Part shown: piece by piece, positions 13,173-21,318 of the stretch
Layout of the letters: each line of letters begins with the position of its first letter
Position numbering within the stretch: the first letter of the stretch is position 1
Assembly (NCBI GenBank): GCA_028687085.1
Contig: JAQUAU010000006.1
Coordinates: 1-31,178 of the forward strand
Direction of reading: 5' to 3'
Source: Minisyncoccota bacterium
Lineage (GTDB): Bacteria; Patescibacteriota; Minisyncoccia; Phycocordibacterales; Phycocordibacteraceae
Length of the DNA stretch: 31,178 nucleotides
Position numbers and translations under genes: made by a program
The notes under the pieces: model-generated
The model's database searches: none
The model's input: only the letters and a program-made list of their open reading frames with translations
Told to the model about the DNA's origin: nothing

Positions 13173-13705
13173 TATTTTCGTGCGAGTACGAGCGCTGAAG
13201 CAAGTGACTGCTCGAAGGCTTGGCTCGTGAACGTTGCTCCCGAGACGCCGCTCACCTGTGCGTTCTGGGCAACAATAGCCTCTTGGGTGAGAAGCGGCAT
13301 CGCCTGACTGTTGATGAAGACTGAATTCTGCCGGCTGTCAGGGTACTGGAGGAATTGTACATCGGCGATAAAGCCGTTTCGTATAACAGCCTTTACTTGC
13401 ACCGTGCCGTAATACGCATCCATAGGGTTGCCGGTATAGGCACCGTCGACATAGGCACCGCTGCGCATCATTGGGCGACCCATCATGCGCGGCCCTGCTG
13501 TGGGTGTGTTTGTCGCCTCTGCTGCCGGCATGTTCAAGAGGGTCTGGAGAAACGCTTCGTTGGCGTCCTTAAATTGCTGTGACGGCGAGACAGCAGATTC
13601 TTGGCCGGCCGTTTGGCGCCATGCGGCATAGACGACTGACGAGACGATTAGTCCGAGAGAAAGCACTATATGACTACCCGGGAACGGTTTTTTGAGAGCG
13701 GCCAT
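13172..13705 (-). CDS. Exported FMN-binding domain protein (RnfG/NqrC-like)
   Basis: A 177-residue protein with one N-terminal membrane anchor (HIVLSLGLIVSSVVYAAW, 12-29), a Met-rich linker (PRMMGRPMMRSG) and a C-terminal FMN_bind domain: GAYVDGAYTGNPMDAYYGTVQVKAVIRNG and VSGVSGATFTSQAFEQSLASAL. The flavinylation motif is DxxSGAT in the family; here it reads SGVSGAT, so the first Asp is Ser, with T158 the expected FMN-accepting residue. ApbE, which attaches FMN to such sites, is encoded at 22440. The ATG at 13705 is preferred over an upstream ATG at 13759, which overlaps the dehydrogenase. It is probably the extracytosolic electron acceptor of the fusion protein encoded next. Confidence 0.88.
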   Translation of the reverse strand: MAALKKPFPGSHIVLSLGLIVSSVVYAAWRQTAGQESAVSPSQQFKDANEAFLQTLLNMPAAEATNTPTAGPRMMGRPMMRSGAYVDGAYTGNPMDAYYGTVQVKAVIRNGFIADVQFLQYPDSRQNSVFINSQAMPLLTQEAIVAQNAQVSGVSGATFTSQAFEQSLASALVLARK

Positions 13706-13715
13706 ATATCGATCT

Positions 13716-14726
13716 TCAGATAGTAGTGGTAACGATGTTTGAGGGTGCTCCGGTTGCATAGTTCCGGATATTCTCGATGGTCGTGTCGAGAATGCGCTCT
13801 ACCGCCTCGGTCGTGTTAAAGGCTGTGTGCGGGGTCACAATCACGCGCGGATGGTTAATGAGGTAGTGGTTCTCGAGCGCAATCTTGATCGCCTCGGCGT
13901 TCGGATGCGGCGCGGTGAGGAGCACCGCTTCTTCAGAGAGTTCACCCTCTTCTTCAAGAACGTCGAGCGCCGCGCCGGCGAGCCGGCCGCTCTTGAGCGC
14001 CTCGACGAGCGCGTCGGTCTCGACGACGGCGCCGCGGGCGGTGTTGATAAGATAGGAGCCCTTTTTTATCGTACCGATATTCTCTTTGTTGATGAGATGA
14101 TGCGTGTGCGGATTGTAGGGGACATGGATCGAAATGATATCGGACTCTGCAAGGAGGTCAGACAGGGTCGCGTAGGTGAAATGAAGCTCCGCCGCGCGCG
14201 CGGGATCTTGATGCACCTCGAAGCCGAGCACCTTCATCTGGAATCCGTTCGCCATACGGATAACGTGCGCGCCGATATGTCCGCAACCGATGACGCCGAG
14301 CGTCTTGCCAGCAAGGTCGAAGCCGCGGAGTCCTGCGGGCGAGAAGGTGCCGGAGCGCACGCGCTCATCGGCGTCGATGATGCGTCGCGAGAGCGCGAGG
14401 AGTAGTGCAAACGTGAATTCGGCGACGGTATTTTCGCCATAGAACGGTACGTTTGCTACCGCGATGCCGCGCGCCTTGGCGGCCGCAAGATCAATATGGT
14501 CGAAGCCGGTTGAGCGCGTGGCGATAAGCTTCAGAGCAGGGAAGCGGCTCATCTCGGCTTCGCCGATGGGTGTCTCGATAAAGGTGCAGAGCACCTCGGC
14601 CTCCGGGTCGGTAAGCTCCGGGAGCGCACTAAGTGGTTCGGTATGAAAGGTAATATCCTCGTTCGTAAGCTTCGCCCGCACGAAGGCCTCCTCCCATGCT
14701 TCGCCTGAAAAGTAATGAATCTTCAT
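13716..14726 (-). CDS. D-isomer-specific 2-hydroxyacid dehydrogenase (D-lactate dehydrogenase-like)
   Basis: A 336-residue NAD-dependent dehydrogenase. The N-terminal substrate domain includes TRSTGFDHIDLAAAKARGIAVANVPFYGENTVAEF. The Rossmann fold shows LGVIGCGHIGAHVIRMA (GxGxxG), and the catalytic residues are in NTARGAVV (Arg), LDVLEEEGE (Glu) and TPHTAFNT (His). The pattern with VPxYGxNTVAEF and ITPHxAFxTxEA is closest to the D-lactate/hydroxyacid branch. Following PEP synthase and enolase in one operon, the natural reaction would be pyruvate plus NADH to D-lactate; hydroxypyruvate to glycerate is an alternative given the glycerate kinase. Gap to enolase 9 nt. Confidence 0.92.
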   Translation of the reverse strand: MKIHYFSGEAWEEAFVRAKLTNEDITFHTEPLSALPELTDPEAEVLCTFIETPIGEAEMSRFPALKLIATRSTGFDHIDLAAAKARGIAVANVPFYGENTVAEFTFALLLALSRRIIDADERVRSGTFSPAGLRGFDLAGKTLGVIGCGHIGAHVIRMANGFQMKVLGFEVHQDPARAAELHFTYATLSDLLAESDIISIHVPYNPHTHHLINKENIGTIKKGSYLINTARGAVVETDALVEALKSGRLAGAALDVLEEEGELSEEAVLLTAPHPNAEAIKIALENHYLINHPRVIVTPHTAFNTTEAVERILDTTIENIRNYATGAPSNIVTTTI

Positions 14727-14735
14727 AGACGTAGT

Positions 14736-15986
14736 TTACACTGCTCCCGCCTCGCGCTCTATGGCGAGGAGACGGTCGTATTTGGCGACGCGCTCGCTTT
14801 GGGCGAAGCCGCCGGCCTTAAGGCCGTGGGCGCCGATACCGTAGGCGAAGTCTGCGATGAAGGTATCGCTCGTCTCGCCCGAGCGGTGCGAGGCGACGGC
14901 CGCAAAGCCGGCGGCGTAGGTTGCCCGCACCGCTTCGATCGTCTCTTTCACTGTGCCGATCTGATTCGGCTTGATAAGCACAGCGTTAATCTCCTTACGC
15001 TCCGCCGCTTTTTTGACGCGCGCAGGGTCGGTGACGGTGAGGTCGTCGCCGATGATAAGTATCTTGTCGCCGAGCGCAGCAGTAATCTGAGTGAAATCTT
15101 CGGACGCATTTTCAGCAAAGGGATCCTCAATGCTATGAATAGGGAGCGCAGAAGCGGCGTGCACATAGAGTGCGAGAAGCTCGTCTGGTGTATATGTTTT
15201 GTCGAGCAGATGATACGCACCATCGCGATAGAGTTCGCTCGCGGCGGCGTCGATAGCGATTGAAGTACCCGGGAATTCTTGCACGAGTTCAGCGAGCAGC
15301 TTGAATGGTTGTTGGAGGTCGGAGAAGGTCGGCGCGTAGCCGCCCTCGTCGCCCATCGGTACGCCGCTTGCTTCGAGCTCTGTCGAGGAGAGCCGTTCAC
15401 CTAATTTCTTAAATGCTTCATGCGCGATCGGGAGTGCTTCACTCGTCTTCCCCTCAACGACGAGCAGGTACTCCTGAAAGGGGAGTTTGAAGTCTGCGTG
15501 AGCGCCGCCGTTCATCACGTTTACATAGAGCCGGGGCGCTTTCGGTGTGGTGCCGGCACGAGTCGCGATCGCCCGCCAGAGCGGCACACCTTCGGCTTGT
15601 GCAAAAAGTCTTTGTGCGGCGATAGAGACGGCGAGCAGGGCATTGGCGCCGAGACGCGACTTATCCGGCGTGCCGTCGAGCTCGATAAGGAACGCATCGA
15701 GTTCGTCGGCCGAAGCGAATTCGCGCCCCATGATTGCGCGCGCGATCTCGAATTGTACATTTTCTATCGCTTGTTCGACGCTTCCACTCTCGCTGTCGCG
15801 CAGCTCGAGTGCTTCGTGACTGCCGGTCGATTTGCCCGAGGGTACCGACGCGGTCGCGCGCAACAAGGTTCGACCTTGAGAATTCGAATGTAAGGTCGAA
15901 CCTTGTTGCGCTTCGAGTGTTACCTCTATCGTCGGGCGCCCGCGCGTGTCTTCGATTGTGGTTGCTTCGACGCGGTCGATCTTCAT
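14736..15986 (-). CDS. eno: Enolase with a palindrome-derived insertion
   Basis: A 416-residue enolase (2-phosphoglycerate to PEP). Conserved elements: VPSGKSTGSHEA, NVMNGGAHADFKLPFQEY, GVPMGDEGGYAP, magnesium ligands in SIAIDAAASE, SIEDPFAE and IGDDLTVTD, the catalytic Lys in LIKPNQIGT, and ASHRSGETSD. In place of IKTGSxxRxERxAKYN there is LKAGGFAQSERVAKYD, so the second active-site lysine is kept. Residues about 27-43 (QQGSTLHSNSQGRTLLR) interrupt the conserved N-terminal beta region and are encoded by a 54-nt element with 20-bp perfect inverted arms. The ATG at 15986 sits 1 nt after the ppsA stop; an upstream ATG at 16010 overlaps ppsA and is less likely. Confidence 0.95.
   Translation of the reverse strand: MKIDRVEATTIEDTRGRPTIEVTLEAQQGSTLHSNSQGRTLLRATASVPSGKSTGSHEALELRDSESGSVEQAIENVQFEIARAIMGREFASADELDAFLIELDGTPDKSRLGANALLAVSIAAQRLFAQAEGVPLWRAIATRAGTTPKAPRLYVNVMNGGAHADFKLPFQEYLLVVEGKTSEALPIAHEAFKKLGERLSSTELEASGVPMGDEGGYAPTFSDLQQPFKLLAELVQEFPGTSIAIDAAASELYRDGAYHLLDKTYTPDELLALYVHAASALPIHSIEDPFAENASEDFTQITAALGDKILIIGDDLTVTDPARVKKAAERKEINAVLIKPNQIGTVKETIEAVRATYAAGFAAVASHRSGETSDTFIADFAYGIGAHGLKAGGFAQSERVAKYDRLLAIEREAGAV
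15858..15911. repeat. Inverted-repeat element inside eno
   Basis: 15858-15877 (GCGCAACAAGGTTCGACCTT) is exactly complementary to 15892-15911, with a 14-nt loop that holds GAATTC. Length 54 nt, a multiple of three, and open in the enolase frame. It matches an insertion in the protein that other enolases lack. Confidence 0.92.
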
Positions 15987-15987
15987 A

Positions 15988-18441
15988 TCAGCGGTCGAGT
16001 TTTTCTTCAAGCTCGGCGATTGCCTCGAGCGTCTTCACCACCGAGTCGGGATTGAGCGACATGCTCTCGATGCCCTCGCGCACCAGAAATTCGGCGAAGT
16101 CGGGCAGGTCAGAGGGGCCCTGGCCGCAGATGCCGATGTATTTCTTCTTCGCCGCACATTTGCGGATAATCATCGAGATAAGCGCACGCACCGATTCGTC
16201 ATTCTCATTCCCGATATGCGTCACGATGCCGGAATCGCGATCGAGACCAAGCGTGAGCTGGGTGAGATCGTTACTGCCGATCGACATGCCGTCAAAGAGG
16301 TCAAGGAACTCTTCGGCCAAGAGGACGTTCGATGGTATCTCGCACATCATATAGACCGGCGTGAACGAAGCCTTAGAAGTCAGACTTCTAGAATGCGCAG
16401 GTGAAGTCTGACCTCCCTGGCTTCGTGCGACGAGACCGTGCTTGGCCATAGTGGCGAGCACCTGCTCCGCTTCAGCAACCGTGCGGCAGAAGGGGATCAT
16501 CGGGATGACATTCGTGAGACCCATATCCTCACGGACCTTCACGAGCGCGCGACATTCAAGCACGAAGGCATCTTTAAACTTCGGGTCATAGTAGCGCGAA
16601 GCGCCGCGCCAGCCGATCATAGGATTCTCTTCTTTCGGCTCATACGCCTCGCCGCCAAGCAGGGTCGAATATTCGTTCGTCTTGAAATCGGAGAAGCGCA
16701 CGATGACCGGTCGCGGAGCAAAGGCCGCGCCAATCTGCGCGATACCGTAGGCGAGGTTGTCGACGTAGAAGTCGACCGGATTCTTCCATCCAGCGGCCTT
16801 CTCTGCGATAGCTGTGCGGACCCCTGAAGATTGCTTCTTCAGGTTAAGGATCGCGAGCGGGTGGATGCCGATGTGTGAGGCGATAATGAACTCTTCACGC
16901 GCGAGCCCGACGCCTGCTACGGGGAGAAAGGAGTTCTCGAAGGCGATATCTGGCGAGGCGATGTTCACCATAATCTTGGTTGTCGTCTTCGGGAGCTTAC
17001 CGATCGAGTGTTCTCGTATCGCAATCTTCGCCTTGCCGAGTGTCACGATGCCCGCGCTGCCAGTCGTGTCCACCGTGACGAGTTGGCCAGACTTCAGCGC
17101 TCTTGTCGCAGTGCCCGAGCCGACGATAGCGGGGAGGCCGAGTTCGCGTGAGACGATTGCCGCATGCGATGTTCTGCCGCCGTGATCAGTAACAATCGCT
17201 GAGGCCATCTTCATGATCGGCTCCCAGTCGGGGTCGGTCATCGTAGTGACGAGTATCTCGCCCTTCTTAAACTGCTTGATCTGCTTCGGATTCATGATGA
17301 TGCGCACCGCACCCGTCGCCGCCTTCGAGCCCACCGAGATGCCGCGCACGAGCTCCCGCCCCTGACCAGAGACCTTATACTCAACGAGCTTCGAGAAGTC
17401 GCGCCCCGCCTGTACCGTCTCAGGTCGCGCCTGCACGAGGTAGAGCTCACCTGTGATGCCGTCTTTTGCCCACTCCATGTCCATCGGCGTCCAGGTCTTC
17501 GCGCGTTCACTGTAGTGCTTCTCGACGAGTGCTCCCCAGCGTGCGAGCTCGACGATCTCTTTTTCAGAGAGGACGAAGCTCGTCGCCTCCGTGCGACTCG
17601 TATTCACTACCTTCGTCTGGATGACGCCAGCCTTGCCGCTCGCATAGAGCATTTTTTTATCTTTTTTGCCGAGTGTCTTACTGATGATCGGACTCTTCAC
17701 CTTTCCGATTCTTGACTTGCTGACGAGGTATTCATCGGGCGTGACGCGGCCCTGCACAATCATCTCGCCGATGCCCCAGACCGCATTGATAAGGACAATG
17801 TCGCGAAAGCCACTCTCGGTGTCCACGGTGAACATGACGCCCGAAGCGCCCTTGTCGGAGCGAACCATCTTCTCGACGCCCACTGAGAGCGCGATCTTCA
17901 TATGATCGAATCCTCGATCGGCTCGGTAGGAGATGGCGCGGTCGGTGAAGAGAGAGGCCATGGTCCAGATGGTCGCGCGCAGGACATCCTTCTCGCCCCG
18001 GATGTTGAGATAGGTCTCTTGTTCGCCGGCAAACGAAGCGCCCGGCAGGTCCTCGGCCGTAGCGCTCGAGCGGACTGCGACATCAGTATGCTTGCCGTAG
18101 CGCTTCTCCATCTGTGCATAGGCACTCGCAATCTCTTCGGCGAGGTCGGCAGGGAGCGGCGTTGTACGCATCTTCTCGCGTACGAGCTTCCCGCATCGCG
18201 AGAGTTCGCTCAAGTTCTTGGTATTGAGCCCTTTAAGCGTTTTTTCGATGAAGACATCAAGCCCGGTCTCTTTCAGGTAGTAGTAGTAGGCGCTCGCGGT
18301 GACCGCGAATCCTCCGGGGACGTGCACACCCTGTGGGACAAGGTCGCGGATCAGCTCTCCAAGCGAGGCGTTCTTGCCGCCCACTTGTGCAACGTCGTCC
18401 ATGCTGATTGTGTCCATCCAGAGAATATGCGGGTCTTTCAT
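15988..18441 (-). CDS. ppsA: Phosphoenolpyruvate synthase (pyruvate, water dikinase)
   Basis: An 817-residue enzyme interconverting PEP + AMP + phosphate and pyruvate + ATP. The N-terminal ATP-binding domain starts VGGKNASLGELIRDL and includes VRSSATAEDLPGASFAGEQETYLN. The central swivelling domain carries the phospho-His in GGRTSHAAIVSRELGLPAIVG. The C-terminal TIM barrel ends with PVYMMCEIPSNVLLAEEF, FDGMSIGSNDLTQLTLGLDRD and GICGQGPSDLPDFAEFLVREGI. Residues about 673-692 (ARSQGGQTSPAHSRSLTSKA region) are an insertion between MAKHGL and VYMMCEIP encoded by an imperfect palindrome. A reading frame upstream of 18441 overlaps the glycerate kinase and is not used. With no pyruvate kinase gene seen nearby, PpsA may run in the pyruvate direction. 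Confidence 0.95.
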   Translation of the reverse strand: MKDPHILWMDTISMDDVAQVGGKNASLGELIRDLVPQGVHVPGGFAVTASAYYYYLKETGLDVFIEKTLKGLNTKNLSELSRCGKLVREKMRTTPLPADLAEEIASAYAQMEKRYGKHTDVAVRSSATAEDLPGASFAGEQETYLNIRGEKDVLRATIWTMASLFTDRAISYRADRGFDHMKIALSVGVEKMVRSDKGASGVMFTVDTESGFRDIVLINAVWGIGEMIVQGRVTPDEYLVSKSRIGKVKSPIISKTLGKKDKKMLYASGKAGVIQTKVVNTSRTEATSFVLSEKEIVELARWGALVEKHYSERAKTWTPMDMEWAKDGITGELYLVQARPETVQAGRDFSKLVEYKVSGQGRELVRGISVGSKAATGAVRIIMNPKQIKQFKKGEILVTTMTDPDWEPIMKMASAIVTDHGGRTSHAAIVSRELGLPAIVGSGTATRALKSGQLVTVDTTGSAGIVTLGKAKIAIREHSIGKLPKTTTKIMVNIASPDIAFENSFLPVAGVGLAREEFIIASHIGIHPLAILNLKKQSSGVRTAIAEKAAGWKNPVDFYVDNLAYGIAQIGAAFAPRPVIVRFSDFKTNEYSTLLGGEAYEPKEENPMIGWRGASRYYDPKFKDAFVLECRALVKVREDMGLTNVIPMIPFCRTVAEAEQVLATMAKHGLVARSQGGQTSPAHSRSLTSKASFTPVYMMCEIPSNVLLAEEFLDLFDGMSIGSNDLTQLTLGLDRDSGIVTHIGNENDESVRALISMIIRKCAAKKKYIGICGQGPSDLPDFAEFLVREGIESMSLNPDSVVKTLEAIAELEEKLDR
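16366..16425. repeat. Imperfect palindromic element inside ppsA
   Basis: Outer arms CGAAGCC (16366-16372) and GGCTTCG (16419-16425) and inner arms GTCAGACTTC (16379-16388) and GAAGTCTGAC (16403-16412) nest around a 14-nt loop. Sixty bases, a multiple of three, aligned with an insertion in the PpsA protein. Confidence 0.8.
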
Positions 18442-18451
18442 GTAAAGAGTT

Positions 18452-19738
18452 TTATTTTTTAAGGGCGATGATAAGGTCGGATACGTTCGTTCCAGTATAC
18501 CCGGTGGAAAGTGCGTCGCCGGTCGCAGTGAAGAAATCGTAGGAGCGATGACGGTCAAGATAGTCGGCAACCGGGAGCTGTTTCTCTTGTGCATGCGCAA
18601 GCGTTTCTGCGTCGGCAATCGCACCGGCATAGTCGGAGTTGTCGCGACCGTCAGACGAGAAGGGGAGGATTACCTCACCCTCATTGAGGTATTCGAGCGA
18701 GGCGAGTGCTAGCTCCTGGTTGCGTCCGCCTGCACCCGCATTCTCCATAATCGTGACGGTGCTCTCGCCGGCGTAGAGGAGTGCCGTTCGCGGCGCGGCA
18801 TCGCGGAGCCGCTCCGCGATGCCGCGCCCCACCTCCCTCGCCTCGCCGGTGAAGCGGTCATCGGCGACTTCGGTCGCGTAGCCGCGATTCGTCGCCTCTT
18901 CACGCATCGCATCGAGCGCATCGCGGCTTGAGAGGAAGAGTCTGTTGTGCACGCGCGTGAAGCGACTCGCATCCTTAGGCGTCTCGCTGAGGATGTTTGC
19001 AGAGGTGATGCCGTATGCGGCGAGGATCGCTTCTGCATCGGCAACGGTTGAGGTATCGAGTATCGTCGGACCGGAGGCGATGAAGCTCAGATCGTTCCCC
19101 GGCACATCAGAAACGATGAGCGAGACGACCTCGGCGGGATACGCGGCGAATGCGAGGCCGCCGCCGCGCGCCTTTGAGGTGTGCTTGCGCACGGTATTGA
19201 TCTCTTGGATCGTGGCGCCGTGCGCCGTGAGTGCATTCCAGAGCGCGCTTTCGTCGGTGCAGGTCATGGGCGCGTCGTGCGCACAGAGCAGAGCTGAGCC
19301 GCCGCCCGAGATAAGCATGATGACGAGGTCGTTCTCGGTGCGGCCGGTGAGGAAGTCCATAATGCGCGCTGTCGCCGCTTCATTCGCCTCGCTCGGCAAG
19401 GGGTGGGTGCCGACGAGAGTCTCGATCTTCGTTACGACACGATTGTCGAGAGGCGATACGTCAAATGCGATCCCGCCGGAGAGCCGGTCGCCGAGAAGCT
19501 TTTCTAGAGCCTCAGCTCCGGCAAAAGCGCATTTGCCGACGCCGACGAAGAATATCTTCCGTTTTGCAAGCGGATACTCTGCATCGGGGGTAGAGAGCAC
19601 GTCACCCTCGATGCGGAGCGTGCGCGCGAGCGCCTCGCCGATGTCGAGCGCCGCATACCCGGCCTCCGCGATAGCGAGTGCGTCAGTGCGCAGATCAGTT
19701 GCGGCCAGTGCTTCGAAGTTCTGGATGCGATGCGCCAT
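18452..19738 (-). CDS. Glycerate 2-kinase (MOFRL/GckA family)
   Basis: A 428-residue kinase of the DUF4147/MOFRL family that phosphorylates D-glycerate to 2-phosphoglycerate. Family features: KIFFVGVGKCAFAGAEALEKLLGDRL, GTHPLPSEANEAAT, LISGGGSALLCAH, INTVRKHTSKARGGGLAFAAYPAEVVSLIVSDVPGNDLSFIASGPT, and the C-terminal MOFRL domain GGRNQELALASLEYL with FSSDGRDN. First gene of a six-gene operon; its product is the substrate of the enolase encoded two genes later. TACTCT (19751-19746) lies 7 nt before the ATG on the minus strand, so it is probably leaderless. Residues about 304-315 are encoded by a 17-bp perfect palindrome. Confidence 0.92.
   Translation of the reverse strand: MAHRIQNFEALAATDLRTDALAIAEAGYAALDIGEALARTLRIEGDVLSTPDAEYPLAKRKIFFVGVGKCAFAGAEALEKLLGDRLSGGIAFDVSPLDNRVVTKIETLVGTHPLPSEANEAATARIMDFLTGRTENDLVIMLISGGGSALLCAHDAPMTCTDESALWNALTAHGATIQEINTVRKHTSKARGGGLAFAAYPAEVVSLIVSDVPGNDLSFIASGPTILDTSTVADAEAILAAYGITSANILSETPKDASRFTRVHNRLFLSSRDALDAMREEATNRGYATEVADDRFTGEAREVGRGIAERLRDAAPRTALLYAGESTVTIMENAGAGGRNQELALASLEYLNEGEVILPFSSDGRDNSDYAGAIADAETLAHAQEKQLPVADYLDRHRSYDFFTATGDALSTGYTGTNVSDLIIALKK
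18792..18828. repeat. Perfect 17-bp palindrome inside the glycerate kinase gene
   Basis: 18792-18808 (GGCGCGGCATCGCGGAG) pairs exactly with 18812-18828 around CCG. It encodes VGRGIAERLRDAA on the minus strand. Whether it is an insertion or has merely replaced normal residues is less clear than in eno or apbE, because this helix exists in family members. Confidence 0.8.
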
Positions 19739-19902
19739 TCTCTAGAGAGTACCTCGGCGCGCTGACTCTCCCTACATGACTTACCCACAGGAGAGGGGAT
19801 TGCAGACATCTGTACTCCTGCTTTATTGACTATACTGCTGTTAGTCGGTATATTAATAAAATATTTATCAACCTCTAGCTAGTCGAGAGACAAGAGACAG
19901 AA
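19739..19902. other. Divergent intergenic region between glycerate kinase and homospermidine synthase
   Basis: 164 nt, no ORF. It holds the leaderless promoter of the minus-strand operon (TACTCT at 19751-19746) and the plus-strand promoter described at 19826-19854. The half near the plus gene is strongly AT-rich. Confidence 0.6.
19826..19854 (+). promoter_or_regulatory. Sigma-70-type promoter for homospermidine synthase
   Basis: TTGACT (19826-19831), a 17-nt spacer and TATATT (19849-19854) give near-consensus boxes at ideal spacing. The predicted start near 19861 leaves a leader of about 42 nt before the ATG at 19903, unlike the leaderless pattern elsewhere in the window. Confidence 0.75.
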
Positions 19903-21318
19903 ATGGAAAAACATGCGTTCAACGGCAGGATCCTCGTCATAGGATGCGGGAGCATAGGGCAGGGTGTACTGCCGCTTATCATGCGGCACTTCACGGTTAC
20001 ACCAGACCGCGTCGTCGTTGTTACCGCCGACAGTCGCGGCGAGGATGTCGCAAAGGAATACGGAATTTCCTTCATAATTGATCCTTTGCTTGAACATAAC
20101 TACCAGGACATCGTGCGCCGATATGTCGGAGAGGGCGATTTTATCGTGAATGTTTCAGTCGACGTCTCTTCGGCGGCGCTTATCGAGTATTGTCTGCGCA
20201 ATAAGATATTCTATATCGACACGGTTGTGGAGCCCTGGCTCGGCTATTACACCGACCCGTCGCTTTCAGTCTCGGATCGCTCAAACTATGCGCTCCGCGA
20301 ACAGGCCTTGGCGCTCCGCAATCTCGAGCTCGACGGTCCGCACACTACCGCCATCATTGCGCACGGCGCGAACCCGGGCCTCGTTTCCCACTTCGTGAAG
20401 GAGGCACTCTTGAATATTGCGAAGGACACTGAGCATGCGACGGATGTACCGAAGACGCGCGAGGCGTGGGCAATGCTTGCGCGAGGTCTCGGTATCAAGG
20501 TTATCCACATCGCTGAGCGCGATACGCAGAACTCCGCGACACCGAAGAAGATCGGTGAATTCGTGAATACCTGGTCCATCGACGGCTTTCATTCTGAGAG
20601 CTGTCAGCCCTCCGAGATGGGGTGGGGGACGCATGAGAAGACGGTGCCGGCTGATGGCCGCGAGCACGACTTCGGTTCTAAATGCGCCATCTATCTGGAG
20701 AAGCCGAGCTTCATGGTCAAGACGCGCAGTTGGACGCCGACCGCCAAGGCGCAATATGGCTGGGTCGTAACGCATCACGAATCTATCTCTATTGCTGATT
20801 ACTTCACGCTCTTTGAAGACGGAAAGGCGGTGTACCGCCCGACCGTGCACTATGCGTACCATCCGTGCGACGGCGCCGTACTCTCGCTCGACGAGCTCGC
20901 AGCCAACAACGGAGAGCTGCAGAAGGAACAGCGGCTCATCAACAACGAAGTGCTCCCGGGCGGCGTCGACGAGCTTGGTGTCCTCCTTATGGGCCATGCG
21001 AAGAACGCCTACTGGTATGGTTCGCGCCTCTCGATCGACGAAGCGCGCAATGCCGCCCCGCACAACAATGCGACGTCGCTTCAAGTAACTTCAAGCATTA
21101 TCGGTGCGATGGTCTGGGCGATGCAGAATCCAACTAAGGGCATCGTCGATGCCGACGAGATCGATCATCAGGTTTTGATGAATGTCGCACGCCCCTATCT
21201 CGGCGAGATGATCGGTGAGTACACCGACTGGACGCCGATACAGGGTCGCGGGAAGCTCTTCCCCGAGACCTTCGACGCGACCGACCCGTGGCAGTTTGAG
21301 AATTTCAGGGTGTCGTAA
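19903..21318 (+). CDS. hss: Homospermidine synthase
   Basis: A 471-residue NAD-dependent enzyme joining two putrescine units to give sym-homospermidine, with loss of ammonia. RILVIGCGSIGQGVLPLIMRH is the family-specific Rossmann start; VNVSVDVSSAALIEYC, YIDTVVEPWLGYY, IAHGANPGLVSHFVKEAL and VLPGGVDELGVLLMGH are typical of the bacterial enzyme. Full length compared with about 475 residues in characterised members. No other polyamine gene lies in the window, so putrescine may be imported. It is transcribed from its own promoter and converges with the next minus-strand gene, overlapping it by 14 nt at the stop codons. Confidence 0.92.
   Translation: MEKHAFNGRILVIGCGSIGQGVLPLIMRHFTVTPDRVVVVTADSRGEDVAKEYGISFIIDPLLEHNYQDIVRRYVGEGDFIVNVSVDVSSAALIEYCLRNKIFYIDTVVEPWLGYYTDPSLSVSDRSNYALREQALALRNLELDGPHTTAIIAHGANPGLVSHFVKEALLNIAKDTEHATDVPKTREAWAMLARGLGIKVIHIAERDTQNSATPKKIGEFVNTWSIDGFHSESCQPSEMGWGTHEKTVPADGREHDFGSKCAIYLEKPSFMVKTRSWTPTAKAQYGWVVTHHESISIADYFTLFEDGKAVYRPTVHYAYHPCDGAVLSLDELAANNGELQKEQRLINNEVLPGGVDELGVLLMGHAKNAYWYGSRLSIDEARNAAPHNNATSLQVTSSIIGAMVWAMQNPTKGIVDADEIDHQVLMNVARPYLGEMIGEYTDWTPIQGRGKLFPETFDATDPWQFENFRVS

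Noticed and set aside
13461..13490. Imperfect inverted repeat in the FMN-binding protein gene (Met-rich linker)
   Set aside because: GCGCATCAT and ATCATGCGC-like arms pair only partly with an offset; too weak to count with the perfect coding palindromes.
15988..18630. Longer PEP synthase starting at 18630
   Set aside because: The extension overlaps the glycerate kinase gene and has no family similarity; MKDPHILWMD at 18441 is the normal start.
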